Shown piece by piece: positions 7,862 to 16,355 of a DNA stretch of 64,000 bases. The DNA comes from Oceanisphaera litoralis. Lineage in GTDB: Bacteria; Pseudomonadota; Gammaproteobacteria; Enterobacterales; Aeromonadaceae. The stretch is from NCBI RefSeq assembly GCF_016907015.1, contig NZ_JAFBBE010000001.1, positions 175,348 through 239,347 of the forward strand, written 5' to 3'. The translations under genes and the position numbers were made by a program. The notes beneath the pieces are model-generated. The model saw only the letters and a program-made list of their open reading frames with translations, had not been told where the DNA came from and did no database searches. Position 1 is the stretch's first letter; each line of letters starts with the position of its first letter.

Positions 7862-8581
7862 TCAAGAATGTGAATGATAGGGAATGCGTTTTAAAAACAG
7901 CCGTATCGCCTGCCAGTAGATACCGCGCACTATGGTCAGGGTCATCATCGGCCACTGCAGCAAGGCCGCTTTCAGCGCAGTGCGATTAAAAGGGTGCCGT
8001 TGCAGACTCAGGGTGGCGTCAAACAACAGCGCCGGATCCCGGTTTTCGATGTGCACCAGTGCACGCAGTGCCGGTGGTGTTATCCGCCAGTGATACTGCA
8101 TATCCAGGCTCATGAAGGGCGAGACATGAAACGCTTTTTCGGTCGGTGTCGTCTGCGCCAGATCCACCAGGTAACAGTGCCGCTGGTTCCAGGGCGTGTT
8201 GTGCACCTCCGCCAGCAGGTAACGGGCCCGGTCGCCGCGATAACAGAAAAACAGATTCACCGGGCTGAAATAGAGCCCGAAGCAGCGCACCTGCCCCAGC
8301 ATCAATACTCGATCCAGCTCGCCGGTGTCGCCACCCAATCCCTCGACTGCTTTCAGTACCGCCGTTTTCAACGGCAGGGCCGGATCGCCCAGATAATCGC
8401 TGCGGCGAAAGCTCAGGGGCGCAAAGCGTTCGCAGGCGAATAACCGGCTCTGGGCGGCCAACTGTTCTACCTCGTCCAGATCCAATGCCAGCATGTAGAG
8501 GCCGTAGCTGAAGCCATGCGCACGGGGGGCATAACGACGGTGGCGCACCTGGCCTCGATAGATGGCGCTATGGAACCTCAT
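7862..8581 (-). CDS. DUF1365 family protein
   Basis: A 239-aa protein of the DUF1365 family. Conserved blocks are YRGQVRHRRYAPRAHGFSYGLYML at the N-terminus, CFSPVNLFFCY-like VRCFGLYFSPVNLFFCYR, EVHNTPWNQRHCYL, and FHVSPFMSLDMQYHWRI. The catalytic role is unknown. Members are almost always encoded between an FAD-dependent oxidoreductase and a CFA synthase, as here, suggesting a joint modification of membrane acyl chains. Its ATGA start overlaps the stop of the upstream oxidoreductase. Confidence 0.9.
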   Translation of the reverse strand: MRFHSAIYRGQVRHRRYAPRAHGFSYGLYMLALDLDEVEQLAAQSRLFACERFAPLSFRRSDYLGDPALPLKTAVLKAVEGLGGDTGELDRVLMLGQVRCFGLYFSPVNLFFCYRGDRARYLLAEVHNTPWNQRHCYLVDLAQTTPTEKAFHVSPFMSLDMQYHWRITPPALRALVHIENRDPALLFDATLSLQRHPFNRTALKAALLQWPMMTLTIVRGIYWQAIRLFLKRIPYHSHS

Positions 8582-9825
8582 AGGCTGACTCCGAAGCGGG
8601 CACAGACATCGAGTGCACTGCTGACACCGTCTTCATGAAAACCGTTGTACCAGTAGGCGCCACAGAAGTGAGTCTGCTGCCGGCCGCAAATCTCGCCACG
8701 TCGGTGCTGAGCGTCGATGGCCTCGCGGTTATACACCGGATGGGCATAGGTGAAACGACGCAATATTCTGTCCGGATCGATGGCGTGACTGCGATTGAGG
8801 GTGACACAGAAGGTCTCTTGCGCGTCCAGACCCTGCAGTATGTTCATGTTGTAGGTGACCGCCGGCAGGGCATCCTCGCCGCCGTCCAGCCAGTAGTTCC
8901 AGCTGGCCCAGGCCCTTGGCTCACGCGGCAGCAGCCGGATGTCGGTATGCAACACTACCTCGTTATCGCGATACGCCAGCCCGCCCAGCACCTGCCGCTC
9001 GGCTTCGGAAGCATCCCCCAGCAATCTCAGCGCCTGATCCGAATGGCAGGCGAAAATCACCTCGTCGAAATGCTCGACCCCATCGGCGGTTTCGATACTT
9101 ACCCCGGCCGAATGACGACGCACGGACAGCACCGGCGTCTTGAGCCGTATGTCCCCGAGCGGTGCGGTCAGCGCCGGTATATAGCTGCGCGAGCCGCCCT
9201 GCACCACATACCACTGGGGGCGGTTCACCAGATTGAGCAGGCCGTGATGATTGAAAAAGCGCAGAAAGAAGGCCAGCGGAAGCTCCCGGCTGTCGGCCAG
9301 CGACGAGGACCAGATGGCCGCCACCATCGGCAATATGTAATGTCCGCTGAAGCAGTCGGTAAAGCCGTAGCAGTCCAGAAAGTCGCCCAGGGTTTCGCTA
9401 TCACTCAGGGTGCCGTCCTTGATCATTTTCTTGCACAGCAAATTGAAGCGCACTATTTCGGCCAGAAAGCCGTAGAAACGCGGTCGCCACAGGTTGGTCC
9501 GCTGGGCAAACATGGAGCCCAGGGTATGACCCTTGTATTCAAGCCCGGTCTTGGCCTGATGCACACTGAAGCTCATCTCGGTGGCCCGGGCTCCTACGCC
9601 GATGCGCGCCAGCAGCCGCTGAAAATTCGGATAGGTTCTGTCATTGAACACGATGAAGCCGGTGTCGATCGCCCGTGATATGCCACCCAGCTGCACATCG
9701 ACGGTGGCGGTATGACCACCGAGATAGTCGTTGGCTTCAAACAGGCTGATTTCGTGCTGCCCGCTCAGCAGCCAGGCGCTGGTCAGGCCGGAGATGCCAC
9801 TGCCAATCACGGCAATGCTGCTCAT
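8578..9825 (-). CDS. FAD-dependent amine-oxidase-like oxidoreductase
   Basis: A 415-aa flavoprotein. The N-terminal dinucleotide-binding motif is IAVIGSGISGLTSAWLLSG followed by the acidic ribose contact (ISLFEANDYLGGHT); the C-terminal FAD contact is FCGAYWYNGFHEDGVSSALD. It belongs to the NAD(P)-binding/amine oxidase superfamily partner of DUF1365 and CFA synthase, probably oxidising or desaturating modified acyl chains; the substrate is inferred only. It overlaps neighbours on both sides by 4 bases. Confidence 0.9.
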   Translation of the reverse strand: MSSIAVIGSGISGLTSAWLLSGQHEISLFEANDYLGGHTATVDVQLGGISRAIDTGFIVFNDRTYPNFQRLLARIGVGARATEMSFSVHQAKTGLEYKGHTLGSMFAQRTNLWRPRFYGFLAEIVRFNLLCKKMIKDGTLSDSETLGDFLDCYGFTDCFSGHYILPMVAAIWSSSLADSRELPLAFFLRFFNHHGLLNLVNRPQWYVVQGGSRSYIPALTAPLGDIRLKTPVLSVRRHSAGVSIETADGVEHFDEVIFACHSDQALRLLGDASEAERQVLGGLAYRDNEVVLHTDIRLLPREPRAWASWNYWLDGGEDALPAVTYNMNILQGLDAQETFCVTLNRSHAIDPDRILRRFTYAHPVYNREAIDAQHRRGEICGRQQTHFCGAYWYNGFHEDGVSSALDVCARFGVSL

Positions 9826-10550
9826 TGGTCATTCCTTACCGTGCGCCGCGCCAGCCGGGTCCAGAGCCAATGGGGCAACCAGGAGAGCAGGCGCAATACC
9901 GTGATGAAGCCAAAGGGAAAACTGATCTCGGATTTGCCTTTGGCGAGTCCCTTGCGAATGGCCGCACTGGCCTGCTCCGGTGACACCCGGCCGGGCATGG
10001 GAAAATCGTTTTTGCGGGTCAGCGGGGTGTCAACGAAGCCGGGCCGGATCAGGCTGACCGCGATATGATGCGGCGCCAGATCGATAGCCAGGGTGCGGGT
10101 CAGATAATCCAGCCCGGCCTTGGAGGCACCATAGGCCTCGGCCCGGGTCAACGGCAGAAAGGTCACCGAAGAACTGACCACCGCTATCCGCCCGCCCCGT
10201 TTTATCCTCGGTATCATTGCCGCCAGGCAGTTGGCGGTGCCGATCAGGTTGGTATTGATCACCCGGGCGAAGAGTTCGGCATCAAACCGGCCGGCATCGT
10301 CGATGTATTCGCAATTGCCCGCGTTGAGGATCACCAGATCCAGCGGCGACAGCTCGCTCGCCGCCTGCTGTATCGACTCGGGTTGCAGCATGTCGAACAC
10401 ACAGAGCTCACCGTCGATGCCCGCCAGCGCCTGCTCCAGCTTTTCCCGGTGGCGGCCGCAGGCCACCAGTTGCCAGCCATCGCGGTGATAATCCCGGGCC
10501 AGTTGCAGCCCTATGCCCGAGTTGGCTCCGGTAATCAGTACCCGTTTCAT
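9822..10550 (-). CDS. Short-chain dehydrogenase/reductase
   Basis: A 242-aa classical SDR: cofactor motif TGANSGIG (residues 7-14), NAG at about 87-89, catalytic Ser in SSSVTFLPL and YGASK as the YxxxK motif. It probably uses NADPH (basic residues CGRHREK after beta-2). The C-terminus (FITVLRLLSWLPHWLWTRLARR) is hydrophobic and basic and may touch the membrane. The substrate is unknown; its position in the light/stress lipid operon suggests a lipid-derived carbonyl. Confidence 0.88.
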   Translation of the reverse strand: MKRVLITGANSGIGLQLARDYHRDGWQLVACGRHREKLEQALAGIDGELCVFDMLQPESIQQAASELSPLDLVILNAGNCEYIDDAGRFDAELFARVINTNLIGTANCLAAMIPRIKRGGRIAVVSSSVTFLPLTRAEAYGASKAGLDYLTRTLAIDLAPHHIAVSLIRPGFVDTPLTRKNDFPMPGRVSPEQASAAIRKGLAKGKSEISFPFGFITVLRLLSWLPHWLWTRLARRTVRNDQ

Positions 10551-10969
10551 TGGTCAAGCCTCCGTTTCAATGCCCGGATAACGCCACCCAGCAGCGGTAA
10601 CTGCTCGTACAGCATGGCGCCCATGTCGAAATAATCGGTGTGCTCATACACCTGCTCGGCGAAACGCAGATGGCTGACGCCGGGCACCCGTACTTCCTTG
10701 CCGCCATTCAGACGAGGATGGGAAAAGCACATCTGCCAGCGTACAAAGGCTTCGTCGCCCTGCTCCATCACCTGTTCGATGTTGAAGCGACAGCGGGTTA
10801 GCCGGCTGAAAAGGCCTTCGAAATAAGACAACAAGGCCGCTATGCCCTGAATATGATGAGCCGGATCGCTGAAGCAGATGTCGGGGGCATAGATATCGCG
10901 CAGCACTTCGAGATGATCAGCCGACAATCGCTGGTATTCCCGGCAGAACACCGCCAGCGCCGGGCTCAT
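10547..10969 (-). CDS. NTF2-like/SnoaL-like protein
   Basis: A 140-aa protein with an NTF2-like (SnoaL) cone fold signature (LRDIYAPDICFSDPAHHIQGIAALLSYFEGLF, then FVRWQMCFSHPRL and HTDYFDMGAMLYEQLPLLGGVIRALKRRL). Start ATG at 10969 overlaps the photolyase stop (ATGA), as expected for translational coupling. Proteins of this family in the same operon position occur next to SDR and photolyase genes in other gammaproteobacteria. The ligand is unknown. Confidence 0.85.
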   Translation of the reverse strand: MSPALAVFCREYQRLSADHLEVLRDIYAPDICFSDPAHHIQGIAALLSYFEGLFSRLTRCRFNIEQVMEQGDEAFVRWQMCFSHPRLNGGKEVRVPGVSHLRFAEQVYEHTDYFDMGAMLYEQLPLLGGVIRALKRRLDQ

Positions 10970-12375
10970 ACCGCCTCCCGGTCTTTCAGGGCATCGAACA
11001 TGGCAATGGCATGCAACCGGGCTCTGGCATGATCGACCATCGGTTTGGGGTAGCTGTGTCCCGGCTGATGCGTATCCATCCAGTCGTGCGGCGCATGAAT
11101 CACCCTGGCCGGCACCTCGGCCAGCTCCGGCAGCCAGCGGCGGATGAAGTCGCCCTCTGCGTCGAAGCGCTCGCCCTGAGTGGTGGGATTGAATACCCGG
11201 AAGTAGGGTGCGGCATCGGCGCCGGTGCCGGCGGCCCATTGCCAGCCGCCGTTGTTGGCCGCCAGCTCGCCATCGATCAGGCGCGCCATGAACCAGGCTT
11301 CGCCCCGGCGCCAGTCGATGTGCAGATCCTTGGTCAGAAAGCTGGCCACTATCATCCGCAGCCGGTTATGCATCCAGCCGGTCTGCTTCAGGCAGCGCAT
11401 GGCCGCATCGACGATGGGGTAACCGGTCTGCCCCGCACACCAGGCCCGAAATCCGTCGTCGTCCCGGCTCCATTGCAGTGCTTCGGTATCGGGCTTGAAG
11501 GCCCGCCCCATCGACAGCCGCGGAAAGGCCACCAGCAGATGGCGATAAAAATCCCGCCAGATCAGCTCATTGAGCCAGACAAAGCCCGGCTCGCCACGGC
11601 TGAACGGCAGTTGTTCCAGCTCGGCCTCGATGGCCGCCAGACACTGGTTGGGGGACAGAATGCCAAGCGCCAGATAAGGCGACAGGCTGCTGGTGCCGTC
11701 CTCGGCCGGAAAATCCCGTCGCTCGCCATAGTCGCGCAGCGACCGCTGGCAGAATTGCGTCAGTCGTTGGGCGGCGGCGGCCTCTCCCGCCGGCCAGGCC
11801 TCACTCGATACCCGCTCGCCACTCAGACTCAGGGGCTCGCAAGACAGCGGCTCCCCCAGCGCCGCCGGCGCCGGCAACAACCGATAACCGCTGGCGCCTA
11901 CCCGGGCCAGCCAGCTTTTGGCGAAGGGGGTAAACACCTTGTACATGTCGCCACTGCGGGTTGTCAGGCTACCGTGATCGACCACGCAGTCGCCGTTATA
12001 CACGCGACAGGGCATCGTCAGTGTCTGCTGCACCGCCTTGTCGCGCCGACGCTCATCGATGCCGATTTCCCGATTGGCGTAAAGGGCATCGAAACCGCGC
12101 GCTTCCACCCACTCGGCCAGCAGGGCCGGCACCTCGACAAAACGATCTGCGGTCAGCACCGTCAATGCAATCCCCAGCTGTGCCAGCTGCTCGTTCAGTG
12201 CCTGCAGGTTGCGGGAAAGAAAATCACGCTGCATGGCCGATTTTCCATGGTCCTGCCATTGCCCCGGGCAGTCGACATACACAGCGGTCACCTCGGCGCC
12301 GTCGGCGGCAGCGTCATACAGGGCGGGGTTATCCGCTACCCGAAAATCAGTTCTGAACCAGACCAAATGACGCAT
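10966..12375 (-). CDS. phrB: Deoxyribodipyrimidine photolyase
   Basis: A 469-aa class I CPD photolyase: N-terminal antenna-binding alpha/beta domain (HLVWFRTDFRVADNPALYDAA) and C-terminal FAD domain (TSSLSPYLALGILSPNQC, WLNELIWRDFYRHLL, GYPIVDAAMRCLKQTGWMHNRLRM, and NNGGWQWAAGTGADAAPYFRVFNP). It repairs UV-induced pyrimidine dimers using blue light. Start ATG at 12375 with GAGGAATC upstream, inside the 3' end of merR (29-base overlap). It is embedded in an operon with a MerR regulator, consistent with light induction. Confidence 0.95.
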   Translation of the reverse strand: MRHLVWFRTDFRVADNPALYDAAADGAEVTAVYVDCPGQWQDHGKSAMQRDFLSRNLQALNEQLAQLGIALTVLTADRFVEVPALLAEWVEARGFDALYANREIGIDERRRDKAVQQTLTMPCRVYNGDCVVDHGSLTTRSGDMYKVFTPFAKSWLARVGASGYRLLPAPAALGEPLSCEPLSLSGERVSSEAWPAGEAAAAQRLTQFCQRSLRDYGERRDFPAEDGTSSLSPYLALGILSPNQCLAAIEAELEQLPFSRGEPGFVWLNELIWRDFYRHLLVAFPRLSMGRAFKPDTEALQWSRDDDGFRAWCAGQTGYPIVDAAMRCLKQTGWMHNRLRMIVASFLTKDLHIDWRRGEAWFMARLIDGELAANNGGWQWAAGTGADAAPYFRVFNPTTQGERFDAEGDFIRRWLPELAEVPARVIHAPHDWMDTHQPGHSYPKPMVDHARARLHAIAMFDALKDREAV

Positions 12376-13192
12376 TATGATTCCTCGCAATCTCGCTGGC
12401 CGTGACGGCAAAAGGCCGGTTCAACCAGCCTTGCTGCCGATAAAGCGTACCCAGTTCACCGATAAAAAAGCAGTCCCGCGGAAAGACAGAGTCCATGTCG
12501 TTGAACCAGCTCTGACTCAGGCCCGCCCCCAGTATCACCACCAGGACGTCAAATTTGAGTCTTCCCTCCGCCAGCGGCAAGGTCAAGGGATCGAGCACGC
12601 CCAGATCCAGGCTGCGGCATTCCAGCCCCTGCAATTCATACTGGGACAGTATCGCCTGCTGTTCTCTCACCTGACCGACTCGTGCTACCGCTATCACGGG
12701 CCCGGTTTTGATGGTCAGCAGCTGGTACATCAGCCGCTTCAACAATGACAGGGCACTCTGTTCGATAAGCTGGGCATCCGGCCGCTGCAGACGGGCCAGG
12801 GCCAGCAGCCAGGGCTCTATTACCCGGCGTAACACCAGCTCGGCCGGATAGAGACTGGTCAGCTCCAGCAGCTCGGCTTCCAGCCGGCCAAGGTTAAGCT
12901 GTTGCGCGGCTGTCATCAGTTGCTCCCGGGCCTGCTCCCAATGGGAGCCACTGGCTACAGGCGCGGGCTCGGCCAAGAGGCCTTTTACCTGACCGATGCT
13001 GACGCCCTGATCCAGCCAATGCAGTATCTGGCGGATCAGGGCGATATCGTCCTCGGAATACAGCCGATGGCCTTTATCGGTACGGGCCGGCTTCAACAGG
13101 CCATAACGACGTTGCCAGGCGCGCAGGGTGACCGGATTGATACCGGTCAGGCGGGACACGTCCCGAATCGGATATTTGGGCTCAGATGCCAT
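12347..13192 (-). CDS. MerR-family regulator, CarH/LitR-like without the B12 motif
   Basis: A 281-aa protein. Residues about 7-76 form a MerR winged helix (YPIRDVSRLTGINPVTLRAWQRRYGLLKPARTDKGHRLYSEDD). The rest resembles the cobalamin-sensor half of CarH/LitR (four-helix bundle, then a Rossmann-like domain, IAVARVGQVREQQAILSQYELQGL and FDVLVVILGAG). The cobalamin-ligating DxHxxG motif is absent, as in class II LitR proteins, so B12 photochemistry is unlikely. It probably represses its own operon through the TTGTACAA sites upstream. It overlaps both neighbours. Confidence 0.87.
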   Translation of the reverse strand: MASEPKYPIRDVSRLTGINPVTLRAWQRRYGLLKPARTDKGHRLYSEDDIALIRQILHWLDQGVSIGQVKGLLAEPAPVASGSHWEQAREQLMTAAQQLNLGRLEAELLELTSLYPAELVLRRVIEPWLLALARLQRPDAQLIEQSALSLLKRLMYQLLTIKTGPVIAVARVGQVREQQAILSQYELQGLECRSLDLGVLDPLTLPLAEGRLKFDVLVVILGAGLSQSWFNDMDSVFPRDCFFIGELGTLYRQQGWLNRPFAVTASEIARNHNASFGLVQN

Positions 13193-14153
13193 AACGCAGT
13201 CGCAATGCCTCCGGATGAGGATTGAGATAGACCTGCTGGTGCAGATAGTCGTTGGGGTACTCTGCCAGGTAATGGCGCAGCAGGGTAATGGGCGCCAGCA
13301 AGGGCAATATGCCTTCCCGGTATTGATGAATGGTGCGAGTCAACTCCTGGCGCTGGCGGGAACTGAGTTCCTGCTTGAAATAGCCCTGCAAATGTTGCAG
13401 CACATTGGTATGGCTGGTGCGACTGGCGTTATTGCTCAGCGCCTGCATCATGCCTTCGATATAGGCATTCGCCTTGGGCTCGAGATCGACAGACAAGTCG
13501 GACAGCAGCTTGCCCAATCGCAGGTAGCTGTCTCTATGATGCGCCATCAGCAGATACTTGTAACGGCTGTGAAAGGCGATGAGCCGGGCGGCGGTTATTC
13601 CTTCGTGACGCAGACACTGCCAGTCATGCAGGGCAAAGACCCGGGTCACGAAGTTTTCCCGCAGCACCGCATCGTTGAGCCGGCCGTCTTCTTCCAGCGG
13701 CAATAAAGGCTGCGCCCGCATCAGCTCGGCGGCATAGATACCGGTGCCTTCCTTGGCATTGCCCTTTCCCTTGCCCTTGCCATTGGCATTGCCATGGTAA
13801 ACCCGTACCCGTTCCATACCGCAGCTGGGCGATTTGGCACAGAGGATATAGCCACTGAGCCCATCAAACTGCGCCGCCATCTTCTGGCCGTAAGCGCGCA
13901 GGGCAGCAGTGACGTCTTCGCCCTTCGCCGTTTGCGCCAGTATCTCGCCGCCTTGATTGATCAGCCGAATGCTGGGTCGGGGCGTGGCCAGGCCGATGGC
14001 TATCTCCGGACACAGGGGAACAAATTCCACGAAATTGGCCAGCTCTTCGGTACAGAAATCGGAACGCTTGTGGCCACCGTCGAAGCGCACCGCTTGTCCG
14101 GTCAGACAACCGCTGATGCCGACGCGGATCACCTCTGGAGCAAACTTGTACAT
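13182..14153 (-). CDS. DUF523-DUF1722 fusion (TudS/YbgA-like)
   Basis: A 323-aa two-domain protein. Residues about 8-150 are DUF523, with conserved cysteines GISGCLTGQAVRFDGGHK, PLCPEIAIG and CAKSPSCGMERVRVY that bind an iron-sulfur cluster in the 2-thiouracil desulfurase TudS. Residues about 190-310 are DUF1722 (WQCLRHEGITAARLIAFHSRYKYLLMAHHRDSY), the whole of E. coli YbgA, itself encoded next to phr. A Lys/Gly linker (NANGKGKGKGNAKEG) interrupts the first domain's end. ATG at 14153 has AGGAAAGGT upstream; it is the first gene of the operon. Confidence 0.88.
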   Translation of the reverse strand: MYKFAPEVIRVGISGCLTGQAVRFDGGHKRSDFCTEELANFVEFVPLCPEIAIGLATPRPSIRLINQGGEILAQTAKGEDVTAALRAYGQKMAAQFDGLSGYILCAKSPSCGMERVRVYHGNANGKGKGKGNAKEGTGIYAAELMRAQPLLPLEEDGRLNDAVLRENFVTRVFALHDWQCLRHEGITAARLIAFHSRYKYLLMAHHRDSYLRLGKLLSDLSVDLEPKANAYIEGMMQALSNNASRTSHTNVLQHLQGYFKQELSSRQRQELTRTIHQYREGILPLLAPITLLRHYLAEYPNDYLHQQVYLNPHPEALRLRYGI

Positions 14154-14223
14154 ACCTTTCCTTTTTGTACAACCATGCCTTAAAAGATAGACGTAGTTGT
14201 ACAATTAGATCAAGTTTGTACAA
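14146..14223 (-). promoter_or_regulatory. Promoter with four TTGTACA operator sites
   Basis: Three perfect TTGTACAA palindromes (14165-14172, 14197-14204, 14216-14223) and one TTGTACAT at the start codon (14146-14153). Start-to-start distances are 19, 32 and 19 bases, so two equal pairs. On the minus strand TTGATC (14213-14208) and TATCTT (14189-14184), 18 bases apart, make a plausible promoter with one palindrome inside the spacer, as in MerR-type and CarH/LitR repression. The operator assignment to the MerR protein of the operon is inferred. Confidence 0.7.
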
Positions 14224-14247
14224 GTAAAAATTCGGGGAGGGAGAAAA

Positions 14248-14340
14248 GTGAGGAGTGAGGAGTGAGGAGTGAGGAGTGAGGAGTGAGGAGTGAGGAGTGA
14301 GGAGTGAGGAGTGAGGAGTGAGGAGTGAGGAGTGAGGTGT
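14248..14340. repeat. Heptamer tandem array (GTGAGGA)12
   Basis: Twelve uninterrupted GTGAGGA units plus a degenerate end, upstream of the DUF523 gene promoter and downstream of the DUF1315 gene. The strand bias is extreme (G/A only with T). It has no spacers, so it is not CRISPR. Confidence 0.96.
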
Positions 14341-14372
14341 GATTTTACTCCCCTCTCCCTTCACAACACCGG

Positions 14373-14651
14373 TTAATTCAGCTTCTGGCGGGTGATCTCG
14401 GCTTCATCGCGGAACTGGCGGCGCAGCTCGGACTTGCTTTTCATCACCAGCTCGCCCCCCTTGCCGATGGTCATATGCTCGGGATTGTCATTGTGCATCG
14501 CCTGCCAAAGCAGCACCGCCTGCATACTGCTTTCCTTTTGCTCGGGGGTCAGCACCGAGCCGTCCGGCCACTTGCCGAGCTCGACCGCAGTCCTCAGCTT
14601 CCGATACACCTCTTCGGGCATATGTTTGATCGCTTGTTGCAAAGATGACAT
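14373..14651 (-). CDS. yeaC: DUF1315 (YeaC-like) protein
   Basis: A 92-aa protein of the YeaC/DUF1315 family: MSSLQQAIKHMPEEVYRKLRTAVELGKWPDGSVLTPEQKES, then a tail of charged residues (KSKSELRRQFRDEAEITRQKLN). No enzymatic motif; the function is unknown. The upstream ribosome-binding site on the minus strand is GAGGAGAAAG. It lies downstream of a GAPDH gene in the same direction; in E. coli yeaC is also near gapA. Confidence 0.85.
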   Translation of the reverse strand: MSSLQQAIKHMPEEVYRKLRTAVELGKWPDGSVLTPEQKESSMQAVLLWQAMHNDNPEHMTIGKGGELVMKSKSELRRQFRDEAEITRQKLN

Positions 14652-14782
14652 GACACTTTCTCCTCTGGCGCAGTACGGATATTATCGCCGTGAAAACAAT
14701 AAGGGGCAGCCCATGGCCGCCCCTTCCCACTGTTACGGCACTGTTTGCCTATATCGTTGCCGGTATCAGTCTGTACCCGCCC

Positions 14783-16213
14783 TCAGGCGGGCAGATCCAT
14801 CAGCTCGATGCCGGCCATTTTCTGCATTACGCGTACCACCTGGCAGCTGTAACCGAACTCGTTGTCATACCAGACGTAGAGCACGGCCCGATCGCCTTCG
14901 GCGATGGTGGCCAGAGAGTCGACGATACCGGCGAAGCGAGAGCCAACCATGTCGGTGGACACCAGCTCGCTACTGGTGCTGAAGTCGATCTGGTTGTGCA
15001 GCGGTGAGTCCAGTGACACCTTGAGCAGGTACTCGTTCAGCTCATCGGCGGTGGTGGCTTTATCCAGATTCAGGTTGATCACCGCCATGGAGACGTTCGG
15101 CGTCGGCACCCGGATGGCGTTACCGGTCAGCTTGCCCTTGAGCTCCGGCAGTGCCTTGGCCACGGCAGAGGCGGCGCCGGTGCTGGTCAGTACCATGTTC
15201 AGTGCGGCACTGCGACCACGGCGATCGCCCTTGTGGAAGTTATCAATCAGGTTCTGATCATTGGTGTAGGAATGCACGGTTTCCACGTGACCATTTTTCA
15301 CACCGTAAGCATCGTTCACCGCCTTCAGCACCGGAGTTATGGCGTTGGTAGTACAGGACGCCGCCGACATGATGCGGTCTTCCGGCAGTATCATGTTGTC
15401 GTTGACACCGAAGACGATGTTCTTGATGTCGCCTTTACCCGGCGCGGTCAGCAGCACCTTGGCGACGCCCTTGGCCTTGAGGTGCAGACCCAGGCCAGCT
15501 TCATCGCGCCAGATACCGGTGTTATCAACGATCAACGCATCGTCGATACCGTACCGGGTATAATCGATGTCTTCCGGGCTATTGGCGTAAATTACCTGAA
15601 TATAGGTGCCATTGGCGATAATGGCGTGGTTTTCGGCGTCGACTTCGATAGAGCCGTTGAAAGGACCATGCACGGAATCACGACGCAGCAGGCTGGCGCG
15701 CTTTTCCAGATCGTCAACCGAGCCACGTACCACTATGCCACGCAGACGCAGGCCATGATTGCCACCGGAGCGCTCGATCAGCAGCCGCGCCAGCAAGCGG
15801 CCGATGCGGCCAAAGCCGTACAGCACCACGTCGGTCGGCTTGTTGTCATGAGTGGTGTTCAGGGCCGAAGCCAGCTCACTGCGCAGAAAATCGTCCAGAC
15901 CGGATTCGTCCTGGTAGTCTTTCCAGTAACTGACGGCCAGTTTACCCAAATCGATACTGGCCGGTGTCAGATCCAGCTTGCCCAGTGCTTTCAGCACCGG
16001 ATAGCTCTGGCTGACCAGCAGGGCCTTCCCTTCATGGCGACTCACCACACGATGAGCCTTGATAATCTCAATGGTAGAGGCATTCAACAGGGGGCGCGCA
16101 TGGACGTAAATTTCCACCCCCTGGTTGCGATACAGCTTGCCGATCAGGGGCTGCATGGACTCTGCCAGCTCCTGGCTTTGCTGCCAGGCGGAAAGGTAAC
16201 TTTCGTGGGTCAT
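14783..16213 (-). CDS. Glyceraldehyde-3-phosphate dehydrogenase with N-terminal extension
   Basis: A 476-aa GAPDH homologue. The NAD-binding motif [14 protein letters not shown] begins only at about residue 130, so about 125 residues (MTHESYLSAWQQSQELAESMQPLIGKLYRN and on) precede the normal fold. The catalytic Cys lies in SAASCTTNAITPVLK (about 287), with its His partner in VETVHSYTND. This long form is a separate paralogue from the canonical gap at 17362. The direction of catalysis in the cell and the role of the extension are unknown. Confidence 0.9.
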   Translation of the reverse strand: MTHESYLSAWQQSQELAESMQPLIGKLYRNQGVEIYVHARPLLNASTIEIIKAHRVVSRHEGKALLVSQSYPVLKALGKLDLTPASIDLGKLAVSYWKDYQDESGLDDFLRSELASALNTTHDNKPTDVVLYGFGRIGRLLARLLIERSGGNHGLRLRGIVVRGSVDDLEKRASLLRRDSVHGPFNGSIEVDAENHAIIANGTYIQVIYANSPEDIDYTRYGIDDALIVDNTGIWRDEAGLGLHLKAKGVAKVLLTAPGKGDIKNIVFGVNDNMILPEDRIMSAASCTTNAITPVLKAVNDAYGVKNGHVETVHSYTNDQNLIDNFHKGDRRGRSAALNMVLTSTGAASAVAKALPELKGKLTGNAIRVPTPNVSMAVINLNLDKATTADELNEYLLKVSLDSPLHNQIDFSTSSELVSTDMVGSRFAGIVDSLATIAEGDRAVLYVWYDNEFGYSCQVVRVMQKMAGIELMDLPA

Positions 16214-16355
16214 CGACCGAATCCTTTTATGTCAGGTAACTGTCACTAGTATTGAAGCGGGCAAAAACCACGCCGCATCAGCTCTATTTAAGTGCGCCCA
16301 TTTTAGTGGATAGGGGGTATGATTACCAGACTAAGGCAGGTAATGAGATATTCAA

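Noticed and set aside
14248..14340. Heptamer array considered as a CRISPR
   Set aside because: Units are only 7 bp and directly adjacent; there are no unique spacers and no cas gene nearby.
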